This document shows, piece by piece, positions 8,180 through 16,307 of a stretch of DNA of 64,000 nt. The DNA lies in assembly GCA_964623085.1 (NCBI GenBank), contig CAZUTO010000001.1, positions 124,001 through 188,000 of the forward strand. The letters are read 5' to 3'. The number at the start of each line of letters is the position of its first letter. Within the stretch, counting starts at the first letter, position 1. The notes beneath the pieces are model-generated. The model was given only the letters and a program-made list of their open reading frames with translations, ran no database searches and had not been told where the DNA came from. This DNA is from CAZUTO01 sp964623085. Lineage in GTDB: Bacteria > Pseudomonadota > Gammaproteobacteria > Pseudomonadales > GM7GCV1. The translations under genes and the position numbers were made by a program.

Positions 8180-9487
8180 TTACTTATCCATGCCTTTCAA
8201 AGCGATAGCCGTTATTGGCTCGCTTCCTTTTCCGAGCGAGATAATATCGCCAGGATATAACTTGTCGCCTTCCGTGCCCGCCGATTGATTTATCTGAAGT
8301 TCAAATCCGCGTGGCCCCAGCTCTAGTTGTTCGTCTTGATAGCGAAAATGGGCGTGATCTGGATTATTATCCTTTACCAAGCGAAGCGCGGTTTCATCGA
8401 CCTCAAGGTGGCAGTGATTGCCAGCATATGCAAAACCTTGAATCAAAATATGCGTTGCCGGCAGTTTTTTAGTGTCCAGAGTAGCGTTCGTATCGTTGCT
8501 GGTTACCTGGTGTGGCTCTGTTCCGCCCATCTGCGCGGAGGACAAATAGGCAATCTCATCACCGGAGTTAACGTCACTTTTCAGTAGTTGTTGCGCCCCA
8601 AGCAGTGATGATTTTGGTGCAGCAACTGTGATGTTTTCGCTTGAGTTAACGCCGGGTAGACTGGCGAAATAACTGTCCAGCACCAGAGGCGCATCTCCAG
8701 TTTTAGCCCGAATTTCCGTTAGTAGATCCTTGTATGGCTGGGTGAATTCGTCCACAGAAAAGGACTGTTGCAAATTTTGATCATCGAGCGCGATGGTGAA
8801 TTCAAATTTGTCCTTCTCACCATCGGCAATGAACTCATTGAGTTGCGAAAACAATTGTTGTTCTGTTTCACCCGAATGCATGGGGTCAAATCGTGATCCG
8901 GTGATATAGCGTTGCCGCAAAACATGCAACCAGCGATCCTGCATTCTAATGAGGCCTGTGGCCGGTATTTGATCTTTCTCGGTAATCTGCAACCGGCCGT
9001 CTTGCACTTCAAGGAAAGTAAGCAGTGTCTGATGTTGTTGAAGGTCGACATGAGTGAAGCGAGTTTGGTCATCAGCATAGTTAATGCAGCTCGCCACTGC
9101 TCGATTGATAAACGCAGTCACATTAATTTCTAATGACTGACAAACACCTGCGAGCAACTGAAGCGCCTCCTCATCGTAAGAGGAGGGCACAATCATTTTT
9201 ACATCTGTCGCATCAAAGCTTGGCTTAAGATTTTTAAGATGAAACCAAGCCAAGTCTGCGTGATGACGGACTTTTGGATGTGTTGGTGAACTTGGTTCGG
9301 TATTTAAATCAGCCCAAAAGCGGTTGTTAATCTGAGTCGGATGCAATTTGGCAACAGCAATGGCGTCATATCCAAACAGCGGGTCACTATCCTGTGGCAA
9401 ATAGGCATAACCGGCCGATTGCTGCGGAGTATCATCTAATCCACTAATCGTGATTCCGATATCTGATAGGTCTAGGAAGGTTGCCAT
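8180..9487 (-). CDS. Degenerate actin/Hsp70-fold protein with C-terminal FHA-like domain
   Basis: This 435-residue protein has no signal peptide or membrane helix and is probably cytoplasmic. The N-terminal part reads like an ASKHA fold: a phosphate-1-like strand pair (FLDLSDIGITISGLD, 4-18), a segment resembling the Hsp70 core (MIVPSSYDEEALQLLAG), and a phosphate-2-like stretch (FTHVDLQQHQTLLTFLEV). The glycines that bind ATP are mostly missing. The last 90 residues (about 345-432) have the strand pattern of an FHA or similar beta-sandwich domain (LELGPRGFELQIN, YPGDIISLG). It sits between the proton-channel gene and the first VWA gene. A cytoplasmic platform role, as for PilM or GspL, is inference. 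Confidence 0.72.
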   Translation of the reverse strand: MATFLDLSDIGITISGLDDTPQQSAGYAYLPQDSDPLFGYDAIAVAKLHPTQINNRFWADLNTEPSSPTHPKVRHHADLAWFHLKNLKPSFDATDVKMIVPSSYDEEALQLLAGVCQSLEINVTAFINRAVASCINYADDQTRFTHVDLQQHQTLLTFLEVQDGRLQITEKDQIPATGLIRMQDRWLHVLRQRYITGSRFDPMHSGETEQQLFSQLNEFIADGEKDKFEFTIALDDQNLQQSFSVDEFTQPYKDLLTEIRAKTGDAPLVLDSYFASLPGVNSSENITVAAPKSSLLGAQQLLKSDVNSGDEIAYLSSAQMGGTEPHQVTSNDTNATLDTKKLPATHILIQGFAYAGNHCHLEVDETALRLVKDNNPDHAHFRYQDEQLELGPRGFELQINQSAGTEGDKLYPGDIISLGKGSEPITAIALKGMDK

Positions 9488-9493
9488 TATTGC

Positions 9494-10288
9494 CTAAACC
9501 TGAATGTGTTTAACCAAGTTATTGTCACAGTACCTATTGGCATCTAACACCAGTCTTTCTTGATGCAAGGTTAATTGGTGGGAAAGGAACATAAGAAAAA
9601 TACTGATCAATAGAGCGATAAACGTCGAGTTAAAAGCGACACCCAAGCTGGCGGTGACACCGGCTATATTGCCCTGTACCGCCTCATGTGCATTAGCTAG
9701 TGCGCTACCAATCCCGCGTACTGTGCCTATAAAGCCGATACTAGGAATAGCCCAAGCAATATAGCGGATCATAGCCAGTTCTGTATCCAGCCGTTGTGAC
9801 TCGCTTTCGCAAACATCTCTGACTGCCGCAGATATTTCATGAATCCCAGAATCTGCTTCGAGTCGACGTAAAGCAACGCGCAGAGCGCGAGGAAGTAAGC
9901 GACTAGCATTCTCGCCCGGCAGGCTCTCCAATACTCGGCTTAAAGAACGAGCATCTTCTGGCAGAATGCGCGCACCTGTCGGCACTTGAATGAGCGGTTC
10001 CCCTAGAAGCTTCTTTTCCGCGGTTAATAGCTTCGCTTTAAAGCCCATGATGGCAATGGCCCAAAATGCGAGTACAAAACATGCTTCTTGTTCGAAGTCT
10101 TTGAGCACAACCCAGAGTGAGCGCTCCGCCTCCATGAAATTCCCGGCTGCCACTGATACATCGCGAGCATCGAGGATAATTTGGGCCTGAGGTCGGACTA
10201 GGCCGATATATATGGCGTGCACCACGATAAACGAGACGAGCAGTGCGACTAGCTGAAACACAAATTCGTTTTTAAGGGATAGCTTCAT
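9494..10288 (-). CDS. MotA/TolQ/ExbB-family proton-channel protein
   Basis: This 264-residue inner-membrane protein has helices near residues 11-30, 70-88, 172-196 and 212-236. The last two carry the family signature (WAIPSIGFIGTVRGIGSALA and LGVAFNSTFIALLISI), and a large cytoplasmic loop lies between helices 2 and 3. Proteins of this family form pentamers around two TolR/ExbD/MotB helices and turn proton flow into motion. Two such partner helices are encoded by the VWA genes at 6129-8179. No tolA, tonB, tolB or pal gene is nearby, so it is unlikely to be the standard Tol or Ton system. Confidence 0.92.
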   Translation of the reverse strand: MKLSLKNEFVFQLVALLVSFIVVHAIYIGLVRPQAQIILDARDVSVAAGNFMEAERSLWVVLKDFEQEACFVLAFWAIAIMGFKAKLLTAEKKLLGEPLIQVPTGARILPEDARSLSRVLESLPGENASRLLPRALRVALRRLEADSGIHEISAAVRDVCESESQRLDTELAMIRYIAWAIPSIGFIGTVRGIGSALANAHEAVQGNIAGVTASLGVAFNSTFIALLISIFLMFLSHQLTLHQERLVLDANRYCDNNLVKHIQV

Positions 10289-10320
10289 TATCTGTTCCTA
10301 GATCATTGTATGTTGGCGGG

Positions 10321-10557
10321 CTAGATATCCACCGGAAAGGGCACGGATAAATCTTCGGAAATTTCTTCGGAAGGTTGAAATACGTCAAAATCTGATTGCT
10401 CGTTGTCTGTGCTTGAAGTTGTCTCGGCTTCGTTTGACGGCGGATTATTTTCTGCCGAGGCAGGTTGCGCAACATCTGGAGCGCTGTTCTCGGTTTCTTG
10501 AGAAAAAACAGAGAGCGAAGAAAGTAATATGATAGTAAAAACAATAAGATATTTCAT
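10321..10557 (-). CDS. Small exported acidic protein
   Basis: The product has 78 residues: a signal peptide (MKYLIVFTIILLSSLSVFSQ) and a short, very acidic, Pro/Ser/Glu-rich tail that looks disordered. The C-terminus is SVPFPVDI. There is no lipobox. It lies 11 bases after the PEGA-SUMF1 gene stop and 32 bases before the channel gene, in the same orientation. The tight position inside the cluster is the main argument that it is real. Its role is unknown; a flexible periplasmic linker or adaptor is possible. Confidence 0.7.
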   Translation of the reverse strand: MKYLIVFTIILLSSLSVFSQETENSAPDVAQPASAENNPPSNEAETTSSTDNEQSDFDVFQPSEEISEDLSVPFPVDI

Positions 10558-10568
10558 ATTTCTAGAAT

Positions 10569-12683
10569 TTACATCGCATAGCGTGCGATTCGAAACCCAA
10601 GATCATTCCTTCCAGTTGAATCATAGTCTCGATAGGCTAGCCGCAGCTGTGGTAAATGTCCTCGAGCCCAACTCGCGCCGCGAATAACGTGGAATTCGCC
10701 TTGCTCTGGCCCTAATGGGTCCGCAATTGTTTGGTTAGGATCGTACGCAGAAGGAGCATACCAATCGTGCATCCATTCATTGACGTTTCCTGAGAGATCA
10801 TAGACACCCTTACTATTCGCAGAAAATGATCGTACAGGAGCCGAGGTGATATAAGAGTCATTAATGTCATCCAGAGTAAAATTGATGAGCTCTGAGACTG
10901 ACTGGTCGGCGTAATTTTCAACGGCGTTCGGAGGGGTGTCTGCGTCTCCCCATATATATTTTTGTGGGAATTCGGTAGACGTCGAACGCACAAGCCAGGT
11001 CCACTCCGCCTCAGTCAGAAGGCGATAGCCTGTTGAACTAGAGTTGGTACCCGATACGAATCCTCGCTCCGTCTTGTAAAAGGGCGTCAGGCCTTCTTTT
11101 TCGCTGAGCCAATTACAATAGAGCGCAGCCTGTTGCCAACTGATGTTCACAACGGGTTGATTTGGGCTATCCAAACTATTCCCTTCAAAGTGACCCGAAG
11201 TATGTTCCGATTCATATAGTTTGTATTGGCTATTAGTGACCTCGGTGAGACTGATATAGAACGGACGTTTTAGATCGGCCTGCCAACTCGTTTCGTTAGC
11301 TCGTCGATCGGGTTCCCCGCGACTCGAGCCCATGGTGATCTCACCGGCATCTCGGAACAACTTCATATCCTGTTTGGCGACAGTTGCGTAGTTTGCCGGA
11401 ATGTTCGCCCAGAGAGCCTGTTCTGTAGTGAGAAGTCGAACTTGCAGGTGCTGCCGTGTGCCTCGAGTGGGCAGAAATTCAACAGACTTCGCTTGGTAAC
11501 CCGGCGCTGAAACTTCGATGTCGTGCTTAACCGTTGGGAGTGAAATTTGATTGCCAGTTAATTGAATACTTCGCCCGTCTATTTTTAAATCTGCATTTTC
11601 TGGATGAACACTCACGCTGACCTGAACAAGGTCAGGGCTAAGCGTGAAGTTATAATCTGTTTCAGTATTTCTTTCGACACGAATAGTCTCGGTTTTTGCT
11701 TGAAAGCCAGACTTAAATAGATCAATCCGATGCTCTCTATCGGGCAGCAGGTCGAGGACAATTGGCGTCTCACCTGCATATTCTTGGTTCACTAATACGG
11801 TTACGCCTTCTGGGTTAGTTAATACACCGATTTGGCTGTCAACGTGCTCCAGCTGGATGGCGCCGAGGTCTATCTCTTCGTCTTTCTCGATGTCTATTTG
11901 CTTAGTAAAAGGTTTGTACCCGTCGAGTAACACTTGGAGTTGATGCTGCCCGGCCTCTACGCGGACGCGCACTGGTGGGTTCGTTTCGTTCAATGTGTCT
12001 TCCTCGGCTTCCGATTTCTCGGTCCCGTCCACATATAGCGATGCGTTGGTTGGATCGTATTCAATACTGGCCCAGCCCCAGTTAGGTTCTAACTCGACGT
12101 TGATCTCGTGAGTCAAGTTTCGGCCTGGTACTTCGACGTCTATCACAGCTTCTTTGTATAAATCGGCATCGACCGAAAGTTGGTAAATACCGGCGGGAAT
12201 ATCCTCAAAAAGAAGCGACAAGGACGAATCAATACTCCTTGGCTCGGCCAATGTTTCGCCCGTCAAAACTGCCGAAGCAAGAATATCTTCATCGCCAATG
12301 ACTAAAATTGCGAGATTGCCTGGCAGGGGAGTGAGCTCGTAGGCAATTTGTGGCGGCGTATCGCTCGTAACACTCAGTATATCTTGATATACCTCATAGC
12401 CTTCCGCTCTAACTTCAATATCGTAATCACGCTTCAGTAATAGTGTTGAATTACCGAAAGGAATGGAAAGGCCACCAGAAATTTGCACCTGAGGATTGTC
12501 AGCGTTGACCTCGAACAAAACGGCTTTTGCAGTAAGCAAAAAATAGAGCACAAATAAAATGGCAACGACCAGAAAAGCGAGCACCAAAAATAGCGGTTTA
12601 AACTGCCATTTTTTTTCTGGCGGCAACTGATCCGGTGACCGGAATTCAGTTGGCGAAATCGACTCGATTGATTTAGCCATCAA
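10569..12683 (-). CDS. Membrane-anchored PEGA-repeat protein with C-terminal SUMF1-like domain
   Basis: The product has 704 residues. A single membrane helix (about 30-52) anchors it with the large C-terminal part in the periplasm. Residues from about 58 to 420 contain several PEGA-type beta repeats (for example DGYKPFTKQIDIEKDEEIDL and NPEGVTVLVNQEYAGETPI). The last 265 residues form a SUMF1/FGE-sulfatase-type domain (TEVTNSQYKLYE, YRLLTEAEW, DLSGNVNEWMHDWY, RGASWARG, GFRIARYAM). The catalytic cysteines of true formylglycine-generating enzymes are absent near the C-terminus, so it is probably a binding or structural domain. Its start overlaps the previous gene's stop by four bases. Confidence 0.88.
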   Translation of the reverse strand: MMAKSIESISPTEFRSPDQLPPEKKWQFKPLFLVLAFLVVAILFVLYFLLTAKAVLFEVNADNPQVQISGGLSIPFGNSTLLLKRDYDIEVRAEGYEVYQDILSVTSDTPPQIAYELTPLPGNLAILVIGDEDILASAVLTGETLAEPRSIDSSLSLLFEDIPAGIYQLSVDADLYKEAVIDVEVPGRNLTHEINVELEPNWGWASIEYDPTNASLYVDGTEKSEAEEDTLNETNPPVRVRVEAGQHQLQVLLDGYKPFTKQIDIEKDEEIDLGAIQLEHVDSQIGVLTNPEGVTVLVNQEYAGETPIVLDLLPDREHRIDLFKSGFQAKTETIRVERNTETDYNFTLSPDLVQVSVSVHPENADLKIDGRSIQLTGNQISLPTVKHDIEVSAPGYQAKSVEFLPTRGTRQHLQVRLLTTEQALWANIPANYATVAKQDMKLFRDAGEITMGSSRGEPDRRANETSWQADLKRPFYISLTEVTNSQYKLYESEHTSGHFEGNSLDSPNQPVVNISWQQAALYCNWLSEKEGLTPFYKTERGFVSGTNSSSTGYRLLTEAEWTWLVRSTSTEFPQKYIWGDADTPPNAVENYADQSVSELINFTLDDINDSYITSAPVRSFSANSKGVYDLSGNVNEWMHDWYAPSAYDPNQTIADPLGPEQGEFHVIRGASWARGHLPQLRLAYRDYDSTGRNDLGFRIARYAM

Positions 12684-14224
12684 ATTTCCTCAACACATTG
12701 AATGTTAAGTGCAACTTCGGGTTTGGTTCCATCAATAACGAGTTCTTCTCGCACATCGCGAAACCCGGATCGCGTTCCAACGACCACATAGCGGCCGGGA
12801 AATAGGGCGATGGCATGTTCACGAAACTCGCCAATTTTACCCAAGCGATAAATCTCGACATTGGTTTGGTTGTCGCTTGAAAGCACAACAGTGACCTTAG
12901 TTCGGGCTTGTTTCAATACCGTCTCGAGTTGCTCGATTTGACTAATGAGTTTTGGGCCGCGATCAATGATACCGCTAGCCTCGCTAAATACTTGATTGGC
13001 CGACGTCCATTTGTTTTCATCTTGGAGAGCGAGTGGATTGCCCAAAATGGTCTGAATGTCAGTATTTAGAGTAGCTCTTGCTTCGGACCGAATTTTTCCG
13101 AGCTGGGCCGAAGTCAAGGTCGCGTCTTGATCCAAGAGCGTATTATAGAGTTCTAACGCTCCCGCCCACTCTTCGGTTGCCTCGAGTGCGATAGCATCAT
13201 CGAGCTTTACCTGCCGTTGGTTGTTAGTCTTAGCAGCATCAATTTGTTGCAGGGCATCTGTGACTGCAGGATTGCCTGGACGAATTTCCCCAGCGTTTCT
13301 AAATGCAGATTCCGCCGCTGCCAAATTGCCTTGCGACAGATAAGAGAAACCTTGTGACATAGCGATTCTATAATCCCTGTCGGCGATCTCGTTGTTGATA
13401 TTGTTAATAGTTTCTACAATCCCTTCAAATTCGGGATCAAGCTCCTGAGCTTGAATGTACTGCGCTTTTGCTTCTTCAAGCTTACCGTCATTTTGTAATT
13501 GCTCGGCAGAGGAGATCAAATTCAGTATTTCTTCACGAACTTTTGCGCGTGTTAGCAGCTGCTCGGCCTCGGATAGATCAGGGTCAAGAAGAGCAGCAAG
13601 TTCCAAATTATAAACTGCTTCGGATACCCGTCCGTCTTCTAAATCAGTTCTAGCGAGTTCGAGGTATTCGACGGCTTTGCTTTTGCCAGTTTCGATGAGA
13701 GACTCAGCTTCGTTGAGTGCCTGCTGATAATTGGCCACTGCCTCGTCATAAGCGGTGTCTTGATATGCCTCGTCACCGCTATCAGCTTGGGATTGAATGC
13801 TGGCGTTCTCCGTTGCCGCCCATTCATCAACACGCAACTCTTCTAGTTGTTTAAGGGCACTGAGAAGGCCTGAAAGAATCGTCTGTGACTCAGTCCGCGC
13901 TTGCTGCCGCTGTGCGTCGGCAAAGGGTGTCTGTGTGCCGGCGCTTGTTGGTGAAGCTGTGCTCGCTGGTTCGACATTGCTCGGCTCCGAAGCGACGGCT
14001 TCCTCTGTCGTTACTTCGTTGCTAGCCGACTCCTCTGAGGCAGGGGGTGACTTCAGCAGCGCAGGTAAAAATACAAGGAGTAGTGCGGCAAGAGAAAGCG
14101 CGCTGATTAATATAATTGCTAGATACGATGAATCTTCGTTAGCAGGAGAAGCTTGATCCCCGAGCGGAACAGTTGAGCCGGTTTGGTCGTTTTTTTTATC
14201 CAGTTGTGTTGATTGTACGGGCAT
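12680..14224 (-). CDS. Membrane-anchored TPR protein with C-terminal PEGA-like domain
   Basis: This 514-residue protein has one membrane helix (about 34-57), so a short cytoplasmic tail and a long periplasmic part are expected. A Ser/Glu/Thr-rich linker (60-105) leads into TPR-like helical repeats (about 110-390; for example YQDTAYDEAVANYQQALNEA and AVYNLELAALLDPDLSEAEQ). The last 80 residues look like one PEGA domain (ALFPGRYVVVGTRSGFRDVR). It shares the anchor-plus-PEGA plan with the following gene, and the two overlap by four bases. They probably form a periplasmic scaffold together. No enzyme motif was seen. Confidence 0.85.
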   Translation of the reverse strand: MPVQSTQLDKKNDQTGSTVPLGDQASPANEDSSYLAIILISALSLAALLLVFLPALLKSPPASEESASNEVTTEEAVASEPSNVEPASTASPTSAGTQTPFADAQRQQARTESQTILSGLLSALKQLEELRVDEWAATENASIQSQADSGDEAYQDTAYDEAVANYQQALNEAESLIETGKSKAVEYLELARTDLEDGRVSEAVYNLELAALLDPDLSEAEQLLTRAKVREEILNLISSAEQLQNDGKLEEAKAQYIQAQELDPEFEGIVETINNINNEIADRDYRIAMSQGFSYLSQGNLAAAESAFRNAGEIRPGNPAVTDALQQIDAAKTNNQRQVKLDDAIALEATEEWAGALELYNTLLDQDATLTSAQLGKIRSEARATLNTDIQTILGNPLALQDENKWTSANQVFSEASGIIDRGPKLISQIEQLETVLKQARTKVTVVLSSDNQTNVEIYRLGKIGEFREHAIALFPGRYVVVGTRSGFRDVREELVIDGTKPEVALNIQCVEEI

Positions 14225-14248
14225 AGTTTTAAGCGCTTTGTCATTTGG

Positions 14249-15451
14249 TTATAAGAGCTCATTTTCCTCCACATCAAGTTCAATGTCGGACTGAACTGGT
14301 GAGTATCCAGTCTCGCGGATATATATTTCTCTTATAATGTCCCGCCACTCATCGTACTGATTTCGCACAGTTCCGGTGAGTGTGATTGTTCTATCTTGGA
14401 GCTCAAGAATACTTGGTTCGAGTTCAGCTTCTATTGATCGGCCAACCTCACTGAGTATTTCAATATGCAGTGCGGCGTCATCACGGTTTTGGAAGCTATT
14501 TCTCAATGTTTCGGCACCAGCAAATATGCCTACCGCGCCTGCCGTCTGTGTTATAGCTGAGTCACCAAATAACGCACCGGTGCCTCCAATGATGGAAAGC
14601 CATCCGCCTAGTCGTTGCGCACGCGCAGAGGTTTCCAGTTGCCGAATCAATTGGGTTTCACGATGACTTTGAGCTCGCCACTCAAGGTAGGCGTCATCCA
14701 TCTTGTCAGCGAATCCGAGATAGTAGTCCTGTAAGACATCAACGAACATTTGGTCTCGGAATTGAATTTGTTTTACTCGGCCTAGCAGTGGATCATTTTC
14801 TGCAGGCAATCGATCGACTTGGTAATAACCATCTTCATCTGCAGTTAAATACGCGTTAAATGCCTCTGGAGCAAATGACCGCGCGAAATTGATTGAGCTT
14901 ATCGTCCGCAAATCTTCGCGGTACTCCAGCGTCTGACCTTTGAGTAAGGTTAAGAGATCATTAGATATGTCATTGTATAGGTTCTGAAAGGGCTCTATAT
15001 CCGCTTGGTTTGGTTCATAGGAATAGCGGCTGACGACCTGACTATACACCTCATCAAGCCAAACCCTTCCGGCAGCATCCTGAGTTGTTACATGCAGTGT
15101 CAGTGTTTCACCGTCTGACTGCAATATTTCACCCTGTACTTGTAAATCCAATATTACTTGGTCATCTGGCACCAATCGCACAGCGCCCCATGCATTGCTT
15201 GTTTGAAGCGTGCGCTTTAGTTGCTGGGCGACCCATATTGATTCGGATTCTCTTACGCTAACAAATACAATTTCGTCGCTTGGGACGTGCTCGAGATCAG
15301 GTGTAAAAATTTGAATACCGATATCGAGCAACAATTCTTCCGGTGTATCAATTTCCAGAAGCTCTGCCGGTTGAAGATCCGTTGTGCGAACCTCTACCGT
15401 AGAGCAGGCAGCAACTAAAAATGAAACCATCACTAAGAACGGATAACGCAT
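14249..15451 (-). CDS. Large lipoprotein of the envelope cluster
   Basis: The start at 15451 is chosen because it gives a compact lipoprotein signal (MRYPFLVMVSFLVAACS). An ATG nine codons earlier (15478) is the alternative and lies just past the previous gene's stop. The mature part contains a region (about 40-150) suggestive of a nucleotide-independent ABC-type lipoprotein fold (VSVRESESIWVAQQLKRTL). A long helical middle follows, with a glycine-rich hydrophobic hairpin (GGWLSIIGGTGALFG, QTAGAVGIFAGAE) that may insert in a membrane. The C-terminus is acidic. The family is not recognised. It probably sits in the outer membrane. Confidence 0.82.
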   Translation of the reverse strand: MRYPFLVMVSFLVAACSTVEVRTTDLQPAELLEIDTPEELLLDIGIQIFTPDLEHVPSDEIVFVSVRESESIWVAQQLKRTLQTSNAWGAVRLVPDDQVILDLQVQGEILQSDGETLTLHVTTQDAAGRVWLDEVYSQVVSRYSYEPNQADIEPFQNLYNDISNDLLTLLKGQTLEYREDLRTISSINFARSFAPEAFNAYLTADEDGYYQVDRLPAENDPLLGRVKQIQFRDQMFVDVLQDYYLGFADKMDDAYLEWRAQSHRETQLIRQLETSARAQRLGGWLSIIGGTGALFGDSAITQTAGAVGIFAGAETLRNSFQNRDDAALHIEILSEVGRSIEAELEPSILELQDRTITLTGTVRNQYDEWRDIIREIYIRETGYSPVQSDIELDVEENELL

Positions 15452-15480
15452 GATATACCTAGTAGGTAAGATCGGCATTG

Positions 15481-16296
15481 CTAGCGGCCGCCCTTATATC
15501 GCTCGTATTCTTCCCACAGAATTCGCCGCTGTTCGGGATCTGGTTCGCGTTCAGCTGCTTCTCGAATTTGTCTAGCCACGACATCATCATTGGAGGAGGG
15601 GGGAGGGCCGTCGTTAAACAGCGGCCCGCTGCCCTGGCCGCTCTGAGTTTCATCGCCTTCTTCCAGTGAGCCGCCAGCGCGCTCAAATTCGCCGACGCCG
15701 GCAAATACCTCTACTTCAGATTGTCCTCCGGTAGAACCCACATTTCCGGTTTTCGTACGCGCGTTTTCTTGTTCACGCAGAATATCGCTGTCGAAGGTGC
15801 CTAGCGCCTCGTCCAAAGTACGTTCAAGATCCTCTAAATCTGCGTCAGTGAAAACGCTGCCGCCGGATGCCGCATCACCACCAGTTTCGCCACCACTAGA
15901 GGCATCTGAGGTTTCCCAAACGGGAGTATCCGAAGCTTCTTCTGAGTTACCAGTTCCAGAGCCGTCGGGCTCTTCGGAATCGCCGGCGTCAGCCGTGCTT
16001 TCGTCCTCGCCCGGAAATCCTGGCGAGCCTTCGTCGGGTAGGCCCGGTAAGCCACTACCCGTGGGCGGCGGCGTGCCAGAACCACTCGAACTCGTTGATT
16101 CTTCAGATTGCTCATCTTCATCGCCCTCGCTTCCTGAACTCCCAGAGGGTGTAGGAGGCGTAGGGATGCCAGCGGTCGGGCTAGGCAGGCCTGAAGGAGC
16201 GGGAATGGTGGGTATCGGCGAGTTATTCGTTGGTGAAACACAAGCAACGAGGTAGATCGCAAAGAAAGGGAGCAGCGTAAATTTTAGTGTGCGCAC
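15481..16296 (-). CDS. Low-complexity lipoprotein rich in Gly, Ser, Glu and Pro
   Basis: The 271-residue product has a lipoprotein signal (FFAIYLVACVS, lipidated Cys19). Nearly 200 residues of Pro/Ser/Thr and then Gly/Ser/Glu/Asp-rich sequence follow, and look disordered. The C-terminal 60 residues are more ordered and charged (ARQIREAAEREPDPEQRRIL). Such a flexible acidic tether could span the periplasm from an outer-membrane anchor. The composition differs sharply from the neighbours, but gene spacing of 2 to 12 bases on each side places it in the operon. An antisense open frame of 152 codons lies opposite and is a by-product of the repeat composition. Confidence 0.8.
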   Translation of the reverse strand: MRTLKFTLLPFFAIYLVACVSPTNNSPIPTIPAPSGLPSPTAGIPTPPTPSGSSGSEGDEDEQSEESTSSSGSGTPPPTGSGLPGLPDEGSPGFPGEDESTADAGDSEEPDGSGTGNSEEASDTPVWETSDASSGGETGGDAASGGSVFTDADLEDLERTLDEALGTFDSDILREQENARTKTGNVGSTGGQSEVEVFAGVGEFERAGGSLEEGDETQSGQGSGPLFNDGPPPSSNDDVVARQIREAAEREPDPEQRRILWEEYERYKGGR

Positions 16297-16307
16297 CGGA
16301 ATGACCC

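Noticed and set aside
9494..10288. Zorya anti-phage system (ZorA/ZorB) as an explanation of the TolQ-like and TolR-like pair
   Set aside because: ZorC, ZorD or ZorE-like helicase or nuclease genes are absent, and the partners carry VWA domains instead of peptidoglycan-binding OmpA domains.
10569..12683. Functional formylglycine-generating enzyme for sulfatases
   Set aside because: No catalytic cysteines in the C-terminal domain and no sulfatase gene nearby.
15797..16255. A 152-codon open frame rich in Ser, Pro, Gly and Val on the plus strand opposite the low-complexity lipoprotein
   Set aside because: It is a by-product of repetitive codons on the other strand; the lipoprotein has a proper signal and fits the operon.
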